From the NCBI GenBank assembly GCA_900319225.1, contig ONNV01000003.1, forward strand, positions 124,001-188,000: DNA of 64,000 nucleotides, read 5' to 3'. Each line of letters begins with the position of its first letter. The first letter of the stretch is position 1. Source of the DNA: an uncultured Prevotellaceae bacterium. Lineage in GTDB: Bacteria > Bacteroidota > Bacteroidia > Bacteroidales > Bacteroidaceae. Shown here piece by piece: positions 24,447-33,848 of the stretch. A program made the position numbers and the translations under genes. A model generated the notes under the pieces. It was not told the DNA's origin. It saw only the letters and a list, made by a program, of their open reading frames with translations, and ran no database searches.

Positions 24447-25676
24447 TCAGGCATTACGGAACGCCACGCCGTCGGCCTTGTCCAGCTGAGACTTGGCGTA
24501 ATCAAGGGTTACCGTGTAGCTCTTGCTGCCCGATGACGGGATCTCATACATGGCGTCAATCATTATCGTCTCAACGATTGAGCGGAGTCCGCGTGCACCA
24601 AGCTTGAACTCTATGGCCTTGTCCACGATAAAGTCCAGGACCTCAGGCTGAAACGTGAGTTCCACACCGTCCAGTTTAAAGATTTTGATATACTGGCGGA
24701 CAATCGAGTTCTTGGGCTCGGTAAGGATATTTCTAAGAGCCTCACGGTCCAGGGGCTGCAGGCTTGTAACCACCGGCAGACGACCTATGATCTCCGGGAT
24801 AAGACCGAAAGACTTGAGGTCCTGCGGTGAGACATATTTCATGAGGTTGGTCGTATCCACCTTGCTGCGCTGTTCCACGGAGTCGAATCCTACCACCTGG
24901 GTATTAAGGCGGTTGGCTATCTTACGCTCTATACCGTCAAAAGCACCTCCGCATATGAACAGTATGTTCTTGGTGTCAACCTGTATGAATTTCTGCTCAG
25001 GATGCTTGCGTCCTCCCTGTGGCGGAACATTTACAACTGATCCCTCCAGGAGTTTAAGCAAGCCCTGCTGGACGCCCTCACCACTCACGTCACGTGTAAT
25101 GGAGGGGTTGTCACTCTTACGGGCTATCTTGTCTATCTCATCTATGAATACAATACCGCGCTCAGCGGCAGCCACATCATAATCGGCCACCTGAAGCAGA
25201 CGAGACAGGATGCTCTCCACATCCTCGCCCACATAACCGGCCTCAGTGAGAACCGTAGCGTCAACTATCGTAAACGGCACCTTGAGAAGGCGGGCGATGG
25301 TCTTGGCAAGAAGGGTCTTTCCGGTACCTGTGGCACCCACCAGGATGATATTGCTCTTCTCTATGTCAACATCATCGGTTTCAGGCTGTGTAATACGCTT
25401 GTAATGGTTGTATACGGCAACAGAAAGGTAACGTTTGGCGGCATCCTGACCAATCACATAGTCATCAAGGAACTTCTTTATCTCCTTGGGTTTGGGTACG
25501 GAATCCATCGTGAATGAAGGATGCTCTGCACCCTGCTTGGCATCACGTACTATCTCCCCCGCACGCTCCACACACTCATTGCATATGCAGCCGTCAATGC
25601 CGGTGATGAGGAAACCCACCTCCTTGTCACTGCGACCGCAGAAACTGCACGTCCTGCCTTTCTTAATTCCTGCCAT
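24447..25676 (-). CDS. clpX: ClpX, ATPase subunit of the ClpXP protease
   Basis: Unfolds substrates and feeds them to ClpP. The N-terminal zinc-binding domain has four cysteines ([15 protein letters not shown], then CICNEC). The AAA+ core has Walker A GATGTGKT, Walker [11 protein letters not shown] and a sensor region ([14 protein letters not shown]). The pore loop is GYVG. I chose the second ATG (25674-25676), giving about 409 residues and placing the zinc finger at the usual distance from the start. The upstream in-frame ATG (25697) would overlap the clpP end. ClpP is encoded immediately upstream on the same mRNA, as in most bacteria. Confidence 0.96.
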   Translation of the reverse strand: MAGIKKGRTCSFCGRSDKEVGFLITGIDGCICNECVERAGEIVRDAKQGAEHPSFTMDSVPKPKEIKKFLDDYVIGQDAAKRYLSVAVYNHYKRITQPETDDVDIEKSNIILVGATGTGKTLLAKTIARLLKVPFTIVDATVLTEAGYVGEDVESILSRLLQVADYDVAAAERGIVFIDEIDKIARKSDNPSITRDVSGEGVQQGLLKLLEGSVVNVPPQGGRKHPEQKFIQVDTKNILFICGGAFDGIERKIANRLNTQVVGFDSVEQRSKVDTTNLMKYVSPQDLKSFGLIPEIIGRLPVVTSLQPLDREALRNILTEPKNSIVRQYIKIFKLDGVELTFQPEVLDFIVDKAIEFKLGARGLRSIVETIMIDAMYEIPSSGSKSYTVTLDYAKSQLDKADGVAFRNA

Positions 25677-25680
25677 CCGC

Positions 25681-26346
25681 TTACTTGCGCTTTTCAAATA
25701 CCTGATCTATCATTCCGTACTCCTTTGCCTCCTGTGCCGTCATCCAGTAGTCACGGTCACTGTCGGCCCACACCTTGTCAAACGGAGTGTGTGAGTGCTC
25801 GGATATGATTGTGTAAAGTTCTTTCTTCATCTTCTGGATCTCACGCGCGGTGATCTCAATATCACTGGCCTGTCCCTGAACACCACCCAGAGGCTGGTGA
25901 ATCATGACGCGGCTGTGAGGCAGAGCCGAGCGCTTACCCTCCTGACCAGCAACCAGAAGCACGGCTGCCATGCTGGCTGCCATACCTGTGCAGATAGTGG
26001 CCACAGGACTGGAGATGAACTGCATTGTATCATAAATTCCCAAGCCGGCGGTTACGCTGCCGCCGGGGGAATTCAGATATATGGATATCTCCTTGGACGA
26101 GTCAATAGAGTCCAGATACAGCAGCTGTGCCTGGATTGTATTGGCCGTATAGTCGCTTATCTCAGTGCCCAGGAATATGATGCGGTCCATCATAAGGCGT
26201 GAGAACACATCCATCTGAGTAACGTTCAGCTGACGCTCCTCAAGGATATAAGGATTCAGATACTGTGACTCTGCCTTGATGACATCATCAAGAGTCTGGC
26301 TGTTCATTCCCAGATGACGGGTAGCGAATTTACGGAAATCGTCCAT
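25681..26346 (-). CDS. clpP: ATP-dependent Clp protease, proteolytic subunit
   Basis: Serine peptidase that forms the tetradecameric chamber of ClpXP. The catalytic triad is visible: Ser125 in [11 protein letters not shown], His150 in [11 protein letters not shown] and Asp199 in DSDRDYWM, with normal ClpP spacing. The glycine-rich [14 protein letters not shown] strand is also present. Length is 221 residues; the first ~30 residues may include a short propeptide. It lies 21 nt after the trigger factor gene and just before clpX, the classic tig-clpP-clpX order. Confidence 0.97.
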   Translation of the reverse strand: MDDFRKFATRHLGMNSQTLDDVIKAESQYLNPYILEERQLNVTQMDVFSRLMMDRIIFLGTEISDYTANTIQAQLLYLDSIDSSKEISIYLNSPGGSVTAGLGIYDTMQFISSPVATICTGMAASMAAVLLVAGQEGKRSALPHSRVMIHQPLGGVQGQASDIEITAREIQKMKKELYTIISEHSHTPFDKVWADSDRDYWMTAQEAKEYGMIDQVFEKRK

Positions 26347-26367
26347 TGTGATACTCTTTTCTAGTTA

Positions 26368-27756
26368 TTACTTCTTTGCAGCTTTCTTGGCCTTGGGCTC
26401 AGCGGCAGCGGGCTCAAAAAGCTTGTTGAACTCATCAACGGTAACCTTTTTCTTCTTGAGCTTTACTACCTCCTTGATGGCGGCTGAGAGCTTGCTCTCA
26501 ATAGCGCGGTTTACAAGGCCGTCTACGGTCTCACGCTTCTTGAGCATCTCCTTTGAGTAGTTGTCAAGCAGCTCGTCGGGGATGTTCATCATGCCGTACT
26601 GGGCGAACTGGGCGCGTGTTGCCTCGCGGGCCATAGCCTGGATATCAGCCTCCTCAACCTTGATGTTGAACTTGGCAACCAGCTTCTCCTGGATGAGGTG
26701 CCATGTCAGCTCCTCAAGGCTGCGCTGGAATGTCTCCTCGCTCTGGTCTGCATCGGGCTTGTTGGCGGTCATAATGCGCTTGAGCAGATCCTCGGCATAC
26801 TCCTGCTTACCAACCTTCTCCATCATGTATGTACGTACATCGAGCAGGAACTTGTAGTCGCAGTCAGGAACAAAGCTCTGAGCCAGTGACTCCTCAACCT
26901 TGGCGCGGAAACCGGCCTCATCCTTTACGGCATCCTTACCGAATACACGGTCAAATACCTCCTGGTTAAGCTCGCTCTCTACGAAACGTGTTATATCCTG
27001 GATGGTGAGTGAGAAATCAGCCTTGATATCCTCAACCTCCTCTTTCTTCTTGTTGAGCAGTGAAGAGATCTCGATTGCGTTGCCCTCATAAGCCTTGGCG
27101 GGGTTGAATACTATTGCATCACCCTTCTTGGCCTTGGCAAAGAGTTTCTTCTGAGCGGCATCCTTGATGTATGAAGGCATCAGTGTAGCGCCCTCAACTA
27201 CGATTCCACCCTCCTTGGCGGCACCGTTCCCGTCAAGCTCTACCAGCTGGCCCTTAACTACATCGTTCTCCTGGAAGCTGTCAACCTGCTCATACTTGCC
27301 GTTCTGCTGCATGTATGCCTTAACCTGGCCGTCAACCATCTCAGGGGTAACCTTGATCTCATAGTAGTTGATTGAGTCATCCTTGCCGATCTCAGCCTCG
27401 AACTGGGGGGCAAGAGCAATGTCAAAATAGAAAGTCTGATTGTCATCATCAAGGCTCATTCCAGCCTCCTTCTCCTCATTGGGCATAGGCTCACCCAACA
27501 TATCGATCTTGTTGTCCTTGATGTAGCCGAACACCTTCTCCTGAAGCAGCTTGTTGATCTCATCGGCCTTGATTGATTTGCCGTACATCTTCTGCACCAG
27601 GCTCATGGGAACCATACCCGGACGGAAGCCCGGCATCTGTACCTTCTTCTTGGCGTCCTTGAGTGCCTTGTCTACATTCTCCTGATAATCAGCCTTCTCC
27701 ATGCTGACGGTAAGCAGGCCCTGTACCTTGCTTACATTCTCAAACTTTACGTTCAT
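26368..27756 (-). CDS. tig: Trigger factor
   Basis: Ribosome-bound chaperone for nascent chains. The N-terminal ribosome-binding region carries MPGFRPGMVPMSLVQKMYG, the Bacteroidota form of the GFRxGKxP signature, near residues 43-60. The rest is mostly helical and charged, fitting the SurA-like C-terminal chaperone arms. The central PPIase domain is diverged. The tail is Lys/Ala rich (AAEPKAKKAAKK). The 462-residue length is usual. It is the first gene of the tig-clpP-clpX set. Upstream lies a dense cluster of palindromic repeats, and a TAATTTTG box at 27801-27808 (minus strand) is a possible promoter. Confidence 0.93.
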   Translation of the reverse strand: MNVKFENVSKVQGLLTVSMEKADYQENVDKALKDAKKKVQMPGFRPGMVPMSLVQKMYGKSIKADEINKLLQEKVFGYIKDNKIDMLGEPMPNEEKEAGMSLDDDNQTFYFDIALAPQFEAEIGKDDSINYYEIKVTPEMVDGQVKAYMQQNGKYEQVDSFQENDVVKGQLVELDGNGAAKEGGIVVEGATLMPSYIKDAAQKKLFAKAKKGDAIVFNPAKAYEGNAIEISSLLNKKKEEVEDIKADFSLTIQDITRFVESELNQEVFDRVFGKDAVKDEAGFRAKVEESLAQSFVPDCDYKFLLDVRTYMMEKVGKQEYAEDLLKRIMTANKPDADQSEETFQRSLEELTWHLIQEKLVAKFNIKVEEADIQAMAREATRAQFAQYGMMNIPDELLDNYSKEMLKKRETVDGLVNRAIESKLSAAIKEVVKLKKKKVTVDEFNKLFEPAAAEPKAKKAAKK

Positions 27757-28411
27757 TCTGTATTTATAGTGTGAATTATTCGCCTTTTTTAATTAGGGTG
27801 CAAAATTACTGCAAATCCTGCAAATAGTGAAAATTTTGAGGATTTTTAGCAGTCAGCCGGCAATTTGGGGACAGTCCCCTTTGGCCCGTGCCGGATTGCT
27901 AAATGCGTCAAAGTTGGCGACAATTTGGGGACAGTCCCCTTTGGGCCTTGCCTGGTTTCTCATATCGGTCAAACTTTCTTGGCCCAAAAGGGACAGTCCC
28001 CGTGCGTTCGCCAGCCGCAGCAAGGTCAGCTAGCAAACCTCTCGCCAGCCGCAGCAAGGTCAGCCAGCTAGTCACTCGCCAGTCGCAGCAAGGTCAGCCA
28101 GCTCCACGGGGACTGTCCCCTTTGGCCCAGGAAACCTTTACTGATACGTAAACCTTGGCACGGGCCAAAAGGGACTGTCCCCAAATTATCGCTGACCTTG
28201 CCGCGTTTAGCGCCCAGCACGGGCCAAAAGGGACTGTCCCAAAATTATCGCTAACCTTGGTGCGGCTGAAAGAGACTGACCGGGGACGGTTCTTTTTGTG
28301 TCGGGAAATATTTCCATATATGTCAAGTCCGGCACGACACAAAAAGAACCGTCCCCTTTCAGCATCGCCAACGTTGTCAATGTTAGCAAATTGCACTATC
28401 TTTGCAGTGTT
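27757..28411. repeat. Cluster of GGGACAGTCCC palindromes and 34-bp tandem repeats
   Basis: About 650 bp between the divergent tig and lptB genes. Two direct units CAATTTGGGGACAGTCCCC (near 27861 and 27921) are followed by opposite-facing copies with CCAAAAGGGACAGTCCCC or CAAAAGGGACTGTCCC (near 27984, 28106, 28166, 28222). Between them lie three tandem units CGCCAGCCGCAGCAAGGTCA (28009, 28043, 28077; period 34). A separate long hairpin at 28280-28357 has GGGGACGGTTCTTTTTGTGTC and its reverse complement. Reading frames crossing this region follow the repeats and do not look like genes. It resembles REP/BIME arrays. Confidence 0.85.
28373..28404 (+). promoter_or_regulatory. lptB promoter
   Basis: GTTG (28373-28376), 20 nt spacer, TATCTTTG (28397-28404). 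The first in-frame ATG (28412) is only 7 nt after the -7 box, and the next (28436) is 31 nt after it. Confidence 0.65.
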
Positions 28412-29176
28412 ATGGAAGAAAACACCGACCACAAGATGGTCTTAAGGACCGAGGACCTGGTAAAACGCTACGGAAAGCGCACCGTGGTCAATCATGTGTC
28501 ATTTGATGTCAAGCAGGGTGAGATTGTAGGGCTGCTGGGCCCCAACGGTGCTGGCAAGACCACATCATTCTACATGACTACAGGTCTTATCACCCCCAAT
28601 GAAGGTCACATCTACCTTGATGATACAGACATAACTGACTATCCTGTCTACAAGCGTGCCCGCGCCGGCGTAGGCTACCTGGCTCAGGAGGCCAGCGTAT
28701 TCCGCAAGATGAGCGTTGAGGACAACATAGCCTCTGTTCTGGAGCTTACCGGCAAACCCCTTGATTACCAGCGCGACAAGCTGGAGAGCCTGATTGCCGA
28801 GTTCCGCCTGCAGAAGGTACGCAAGAACCTGGGTGACCGCCTGTCGGGTGGTGAGCGCCGCCGTACCGAGATTGCCCGCTGCCTGGCCATCGAGCCCAAG
28901 TTCATCATGCTTGACGAACCATTTGCAGGTGTTGACCCCATAGCCGTTGAGGATATCCAGCAGATCGTATGGAAACTAAAGGACCGCAACATAGGCATTC
29001 TCATAACTGACCATAACGTTCATGAGACCCTGAGCATCACAGACCGCGCCTACCTGCTGTTTGAGGGCCGCATCCTGTTCCAGGGCACCCCCGAGGAACT
29101 AGCCGTCAACCCCATCGTAAGGGAGAAATACCTCAGCCAGAGTTTCGAGCTCAAGAAGAAGAATTTCCAGAACTGA
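28412..29176 (+). CDS. lptB: LPS export ABC transporter ATP-binding protein
   Basis: ATPase of the LptB2FG complex that pulls LPS from the inner membrane. Walker A is GPNGAGKTT, the ABC signature is LSGGERRR, Walker B is FIMLDEP, and the H-loop is ITDHNV. LptB-type markers are visible ([34 protein letters not shown]). Two starts are possible: ATG 28412, which would give a leaderless mRNA from the promoter at 28397-28404, or ATG 28436 ([13 protein letters not shown]), which matches the usual start of homologues. The reading frame upstream of 28412 is repeat DNA. The stop overlaps the next start (TGATG). Confidence 0.93.
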   Translation: MEENTDHKMVLRTEDLVKRYGKRTVVNHVSFDVKQGEIVGLLGPNGAGKTTSFYMTTGLITPNEGHIYLDDTDITDYPVYKRARAGVGYLAQEASVFRKMSVEDNIASVLELTGKPLDYQRDKLESLIAEFRLQKVRKNLGDRLSGGERRRTEIARCLAIEPKFIMLDEPFAGVDPIAVEDIQQIVWKLKDRNIGILITDHNVHETLSITDRAYLLFEGRILFQGTPEELAVNPIVREKYLSQSFELKKKNFQN

Positions 29177-30798
29177 TGAGAGCCTTAAGGCACATACTTG
29201 CTTTACTGGCTTGCACTCTGTCACTTACTGCGAGCTATGCCGTCCAGATTCGTCCCGGATCAGGCAAACGCATACCCGAGCACATAATACCTACCGATAG
29301 GGACAACCCTGCCCTGTGGGCCCCGCAGTCCGTGACCAAAGGCGCCGCACCCGGTCAGTATGCCATCAGGGACATATCCAGAACCGGCACCCTGGAGATA
29401 GTCCTGATACTGGTTGATTTCATTGACAAGCCTTTCAGCATTAAGGACACATCGGCCCTGCTCAACCGGTTCGAGCAGCTCTACAATCAGGAGGGCTATA
29501 CTGACGATACAGAATACTATCACAACGGAGTTTATTTCAAGGGTGCATCGGGCAGTGCAGCTGACTATTTCAAGGCGCAATCAAACGGACAGTTCACCGT
29601 CAAATTCAATATTGTCGGTCCCATACACCCGGCAAAAGGATACGCATACTACGGTGAGGGCTACAATGACTCCAGGATATCAACCTTGATCCGTGAAGTT
29701 TGTGACACCCTTGCCACAAATGGAATTGTGGACCTTAAGGAGTATACCAGCAACGGAAACATAGACCATCTCTCAATAATATACGCCGGAAACGGCGAGA
29801 ACTATGACGGAGCCGACAAGAGCACCATCTGGCCCCGTGCCGATATCCTGGGGTACAACAAGAACGGTATCAAAGATGTAAAGTATACCGTATCATGTGA
29901 GCTCTACTGGGATTCGGACACCATAATTGACGGCATCGGCACTTTCTGTCATGAATTTTCACATACGCTTGGACTACCGGATTTCTACAATGTAAACTCG
30001 GCATCCGATACCAAGGCAAATATCGGCATGGGATACTGGAGCCTGATGGATTTCGGCAATTATGAGAATGAGGGATTCTCACCTGTTGGCTATACCGCGT
30101 TTGAGAAATACTCTCTGGGATGGATGGACCTGGAAGATATCACTGCTCCCGGCAACTACACACTGCACAATATAAGCTACGCTTCTGATCCAGACAACGG
30201 AATCCATACCGCATACCGCCTCAACACACTGGATGATGACCAGTTCATAATTCTGGAGAATCACACCCGCACCGGCTGGTATCAGTATCACCAGGCAGAA
30301 GGACTGATGATAACCACAGTCAATTATGACTCCTACAGCTGGCATAACAAGAACGTGAACGGCTACACTACCAAGCGTTATCGCATATTCCCGGCCGATA
30401 ATGACTACACCTGGTCAACATGTGCCGGTGATTTGTTCCCCTATCAGGATATTGACAGCGCCACAACATTAGGCACCCCCACGCTCTGCGTAAGCGGCTC
30501 ATTCCCGCCCTACTCAATCTACAACATCTCTCTTAAGGACAGTCTTGTAACATTCTATGCAGGACTGGATATGCCCACCCGCATTGCCCGGAGTTCCGTC
30601 ACGGAGATATCCATATCACTTGACGGCGGCAAACTCTCCGTCACGGCACCCGTGGGCAGCAAAGTCACTATCCATGACCTGTCGGGCAAGCAGGTGATGC
30701 AGGTAATCACATCAGAGGTTACAGAACAGATTGAACTGCCCGGCCACGGAATCTGGCTGGTAAAATGCGGTAACAGGACAAAAAAAGTGAGCCTTTGA
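29176..30798 (+). CDS. M6-family secreted metalloprotease with probable type IX secretion tail
   Basis: A 540-residue exported zinc protease. The signal peptide is RHILALLACTLSLTASYAV. The zinc motif is HEFSH at residues 259-263 within FCHEFSHTLGLPDFYN, the immune-inhibitor-A-like M6 pattern. A met-turn-like GMGYWSLMD follows. The last ~75 residues (TEISISLDGGKLSVTAPVG ... GIWLVKCGNRTKKVSL) resemble type A type IX secretion sorting domains, which end in a lysine-rich strand. PorQ, a T9SS protein, is encoded at 38660. Its ATG overlaps the lptB stop codon by one base. Substrates are unknown. Confidence 0.82.
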   Translation: MRALRHILALLACTLSLTASYAVQIRPGSGKRIPEHIIPTDRDNPALWAPQSVTKGAAPGQYAIRDISRTGTLEIVLILVDFIDKPFSIKDTSALLNRFEQLYNQEGYTDDTEYYHNGVYFKGASGSAADYFKAQSNGQFTVKFNIVGPIHPAKGYAYYGEGYNDSRISTLIREVCDTLATNGIVDLKEYTSNGNIDHLSIIYAGNGENYDGADKSTIWPRADILGYNKNGIKDVKYTVSCELYWDSDTIIDGIGTFCHEFSHTLGLPDFYNVNSASDTKANIGMGYWSLMDFGNYENEGFSPVGYTAFEKYSLGWMDLEDITAPGNYTLHNISYASDPDNGIHTAYRLNTLDDDQFIILENHTRTGWYQYHQAEGLMITTVNYDSYSWHNKNVNGYTTKRYRIFPADNDYTWSTCAGDLFPYQDIDSATTLGTPTLCVSGSFPPYSIYNISLKDSLVTFYAGLDMPTRIARSSVTEISISLDGGKLSVTAPVGSKVTIHDLSGKQVMQVITSEVTEQIELPGHGIWLVKCGNRTKKVSL

Positions 30799-30806
30799 GC
30801 TCACTT
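30780..30806 (-). terminator. der terminator lying inside the protease gene end
   Basis: AAGTGAGC (30785-30792) and GCTCACTT (30799-30806) form an 8-bp stem around the protease stop codon. On the minus strand seven T follow. The two convergent genes thus share the hairpin, with only 2 nt between their stop codons. Confidence 0.7.
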
Positions 30807-32114
30807 CTGTCTGATAAAGATATTTATCGGCGTTCCGCTAAAGTCCCATTTCTCACGGATCTTGTTCTCCAGGAAACGCTTGTACGGATCTTTCACGTAC
30901 TGCGGCAGGTTTGCAAAGAATATGAATGTAGGTATCTGCGGTCCCTGCAGCTGAGTACAATACTTGATCTTGATATACTTACCCTTGGTTGATGGTGGCG
31001 GATAGGCCTCAATCAGAGGCAGCATCTCGGCATTCAGCTTACCTGTAGACACGTGATTGGTCTTATGCTTGTAAACATCCTTGGCGCACTCCAGAACCTT
31101 GAGTATACGCTGCTTCTCTATGGCCGATGTAAACACGATGGGGAAATCAGTAAACGGAGCCAGACGTGAGCGTATGGCATCCTCATAGTTCTGCATCACC
31201 TTGGCCGAGCGGTCCTCTATAAGGTCCCACTTGTTTACCACCACCACAAGACCCTTCTGGTTCTTGACGATGAGTGATACTATGTTCATATCCTGGCTCT
31301 CGATACCGCGGGTGGCATCAAGCATCAGCACACAGACATCACTGTTCTCTATGGCACGGATGGAGCGCATAACGGAGTAGAACTCCAGATCCTCCTCCAC
31401 CTTGCTTTTCTTGCGGATGCCGGCTGTATCAACCAGATAGAAATCAAATCCGAACTTGTTGTATCTGGTATATACGGAGTCACGTGTGGTACCGGCTATA
31501 TCGGTCACGATATTGCGGTCCTCACCAATGAATGCGTTCACAATGGAGCTCTTGCCCACGTTAGGACGACCCACCACCGCAAAACGGGGAATGTCTTCAC
31601 TGACCTCGGCATCGGCCTCAACCGGAAGTTTGGCAACGATTGCATCCAGCAGATCACCGGTGCAGCTGCCGTTGGCGGCCGATATGGTAAGGGGGTCACC
31701 CAGTCCCAGACTATAGAACTCGGCTGCGGCATACTGCAAGTCAAAGGTGTCCATCTTGTTGGCTACCAGTATCACCGGAGTCTTGGAGCGGCGCAGGATA
31801 CCTGCCACCTCATCATCCAGGTCCGTGACACCGTTCTTGATATCAACAAGGAACAGTATCAGGTCAGCCTCCTCTATGGCTATCTTAACCTGCTTGCGGA
31901 TCTCCTCTTCAAAAACATCATCGGAGTTAACCACCCAACCGCCGGTATCCACTATGGAGAATACGCGGTCTCCCCACTCGCACTTGCCGTACTGGCGGTC
32001 ACGGGTGGTGCCGGCCTCATCGTCCACAATAGCCTGACGGGTCTGAGTCAAGCGGTTGAACAGCGTTGACTTACCTACGTTGGGACGGCCTACTATTGCT
32101 ACAAGGTTGCTCAT
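30801..32114 (-). CDS. der: Ribosome-associated GTPase Der (EngA)
   Basis: Double GTPase required for 50S subunit assembly. There are two G domains in tandem, each with a full motif set. The first has G1 [19 protein letters not shown] and NKMD near residue 117; the second has G1 [33 protein letters not shown] and NKWD. A KH-like C-terminal domain follows ([28 protein letters not shown]). The 437-residue length is typical. It is encoded 6 nt after era, a pairing common in Bacteroidota. Confidence 0.97.
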   Translation of the reverse strand: MSNLVAIVGRPNVGKSTLFNRLTQTRQAIVDDEAGTTRDRQYGKCEWGDRVFSIVDTGGWVVNSDDVFEEEIRKQVKIAIEEADLILFLVDIKNGVTDLDDEVAGILRRSKTPVILVANKMDTFDLQYAAAEFYSLGLGDPLTISAANGSCTGDLLDAIVAKLPVEADAEVSEDIPRFAVVGRPNVGKSSIVNAFIGEDRNIVTDIAGTTRDSVYTRYNKFGFDFYLVDTAGIRKKSKVEEDLEFYSVMRSIRAIENSDVCVLMLDATRGIESQDMNIVSLIVKNQKGLVVVVNKWDLIEDRSAKVMQNYEDAIRSRLAPFTDFPIVFTSAIEKQRILKVLECAKDVYKHKTNHVSTGKLNAEMLPLIEAYPPPSTKGKYIKIKYCTQLQGPQIPTFIFFANLPQYVKDPYKRFLENKIREKWDFSGTPINIFIRQK

Positions 32115-32120
32115 AATATA

Positions 32121-33002
32121 TCAATCTTGTGAATATCCAAAGTTGCGGAGCTCACGGTCCGAGCTGCGCCAGTCCTTATCTACCTTGACAAAGAGCTCCA
32201 TGAATATCTTCTTGCCGAAGAACTTCTCCAGGTCCTTGCGGGCCTCGATGGCCACACGTTTCAGGGCCTGCCCCTCATGACCTATCAGGATACCCTTCTG
32301 TGACTCACGCTCCACGTAAATAACGCAGTTTATCAGTATGCGGTTCTTGTTCTCCTTGAACTGCTCTACCGCAACCTCAACGGAGTAAGGTATCTCCTTG
32401 TCATAATGGAGCAGGATCTTCTCCCTTACAATCTCCGACACAAAGAAGCGGGCCGGCTTGTCAGTAAGCTGATCCTTGTCAAAATAGGGAGGTGACTCCG
32501 GCAGGAGTTCATTGACGCGCTTGAGCACGGTCTCCACGCCGAAAGAGTTGGCTGCGGATATAGGTATTATTTCCGCATTGGGCAGTTTTTCATGCCAGGC
32601 CTCGACCAGCTTTATCAGGTTCTCCTGATCGGTCAGGTCTATCTTGTTTATGATAACTATCACAGGCACCTTCATCTTGGCCACCTTCTCCAGGAACTCA
32701 GAGTTCTTATCGGCTTTCTCAACCACATCGGTCATGTAGAGCAGCACATCGGCGTCAACCAGTGCGCTCTCTGAGAATGCCAGCATGGATTCCTGCAGCT
32801 TATAGTTAGGTTTGAGCACACCGGGAGTGTCCGAGAAGACTATCTGGGACTCCTCAGTGTTCACTATACCCATTATCCTGTGACGCGTTGTCTGCGCCTT
32901 GAATGTGGCAATGGATATGTGCTCACCGACAAGCAGGTTCATCAGGGTTGACTTACCTACGTTGGGGTTACCTACTATGTTTACGAATCCGGCCTTGTGC
33001 AT
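32121..33002 (-). CDS. era: GTPase Era
   Basis: GTPase that binds the 3' end of 16S rRNA during 30S maturation. The G1 motif is [12 protein letters not shown], followed by SDTPGV and INKIDLT. The C-terminal KH domain holds the family signature GILIGHEGQALKRVAIEARKDLEKFFGKKIFME. I chose the ATG at 33000-33002 (MHKAGFVNIVGNPN), giving 293 residues; an upstream ATG (33023) adds seven residues without homology. A strong terminator (33032-33060) separates it from rpmF, so era and der probably use their own promoter. Confidence 0.96.
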   Translation of the reverse strand: MHKAGFVNIVGNPNVGKSTLMNLLVGEHISIATFKAQTTRHRIMGIVNTEESQIVFSDTPGVLKPNYKLQESMLAFSESALVDADVLLYMTDVVEKADKNSEFLEKVAKMKVPVIVIINKIDLTDQENLIKLVEAWHEKLPNAEIIPISAANSFGVETVLKRVNELLPESPPYFDKDQLTDKPARFFVSEIVREKILLHYDKEIPYSVEVAVEQFKENKNRILINCVIYVERESQKGILIGHEGQALKRVAIEARKDLEKFFGKKIFMELFVKVDKDWRSSDRELRNFGYSQD

Positions 33003-33031
33003 GCTGCCTGAAGCTATTTTCAAAAAGAGTC

Positions 33032-33060
33032 AAAAAAAACGCATCTGGAAGGATGCGTTC
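33032..33060 (-). terminator. Terminator after rpmF
   Basis: On the minus strand AACGCATC (33052-33059) pairs with GATGCGTT (33038-33045) around a 6-nt loop, followed by eight T. A typical intrinsic terminator. Confidence 0.85.
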
Positions 33061-33072
33061 TCTGTTTTTGGT

Positions 33073-33261
33073 TTATTCAGCGGCTGCTTCCTTGACTACT
33101 GCCAACTTGCCTCTGTAATAACCGCACTCACCGCATACTGTGTGATAGACGTGCCATGCTCCGCAGTTAGGGCAGATTGCCAGTGTAGGTGCTACTGCCT
33201 TATCGTGAGTCCTTCTCTTCGCAGTTCTTGTCTTGGACTGCCTTCTTTTAGGATGTGCCAT
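33073..33261 (-). CDS. rpmF: 50S ribosomal protein L32
   Basis: A 62-residue large-subunit protein. The start MAHPKRRQSKTRTAKRRTHDKA is the standard L32 N-terminus. A zinc-ribbon follows (CPNCGAWHVYHTVCGECGYYRG), with all four cysteines kept, so this is the zinc-binding C+ form. The C-terminus is short and acidic. It follows the DUF177 gene by 24 nt, the conserved yceD-rpmF pair, and ends at a strong terminator. In many bacteria, including relatives, plsX or fabH follows; here era follows directly. Confidence 0.97.
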   Translation of the reverse strand: MAHPKRRQSKTRTAKRRTHDKAVAPTLAICPNCGAWHVYHTVCGECGYYRGKLAVVKEAAAE

Positions 33262-33285
33262 TTTGTTTTGTTTTTATTATTGTTG

Positions 33286-33828
33286 TTATTCGTTATCTGA
33301 ATCCATCAGGCTGTTCAGGGCATCCCAGCGGGGATCTGTGGCACCGGTATCAATCTCCGGCTCTCCGTCTTCACCCTCGGCGGCGGTATGCTCGTCAAGC
33401 TTCTCCATCATTCCCTTGTTGCACTTGCCGGGAGCGTGTACGTGTTTGATTGGAATGGCCAGAGCTATGAACTCATAGATGTACCACGATACATTCACGA
33501 TACCCTTATCCTCGGGAACTACAACAATGTCACCGTCATCGGCAAAGTCCGGACCAAGCTTGACCTTGAGTTCACCTGTATTCTCAATATCAAGTGACAT
33601 ATCGTCAAGACAGCGGTCGCAGGTTACTATAACCGTTCCGGCTACCGAGAAATTGAGATGATAAACACCGGATGCCTTGGTGACCTTGAGATCCACATTC
33701 ACCTTGCCGCGCTGAACCTCCTCGCCCTCCACTATACTGAAGAACTCCTGGTCAACGGTCCAACTGTAGGTGGAATTGGCCTCCGTAAGACCTTTCAGGT
33801 CAACGTTATATTTATCCAGTCTTCCCAT
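33286..33828 (-). CDS. DUF177 (YceD-like) protein
   Basis: About 180 residues from the ATG at 33826-33828 (MGRLDKYNVDLKGL). DUF177 proteins are co-encoded with L32 across bacteria and are linked to 23S rRNA accumulation in plants and E. coli. The family core cysteines are present (CDRCLDDM), and a further motif CNKGMMEKL lies in the C-terminal part. The tail is acidic. An in-frame upstream ATG (33873) would start within the promoter region and is rejected. A -7 box (TATCTTTG) lies at 33849-33856. Confidence 0.88.
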   Translation of the reverse strand: MGRLDKYNVDLKGLTEANSTYSWTVDQEFFSIVEGEEVQRGKVNVDLKVTKASGVYHLNFSVAGTVIVTCDRCLDDMSLDIENTGELKVKLGPDFADDGDIVVVPEDKGIVNVSWYIYEFIALAIPIKHVHAPGKCNKGMMEKLDEHTAAEGEDGEPEIDTGATDPRWDALNSLMDSDNE

Positions 33829-33848
33829 CAAACAATTTTTTCGGGGCA

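Noticed and set aside
27827-28151. Overlapping plus-strand reading frames in the repeat cluster
   Set aside because: Their translations simply follow the palindromes (LGTVPFGP-type repeats) in several frames, with no homology or start signal.
28298-28411. N-terminal extension of LptB
   Set aside because: It translates a palindromic repeat and the promoter itself; homologues start near 28412-28436.
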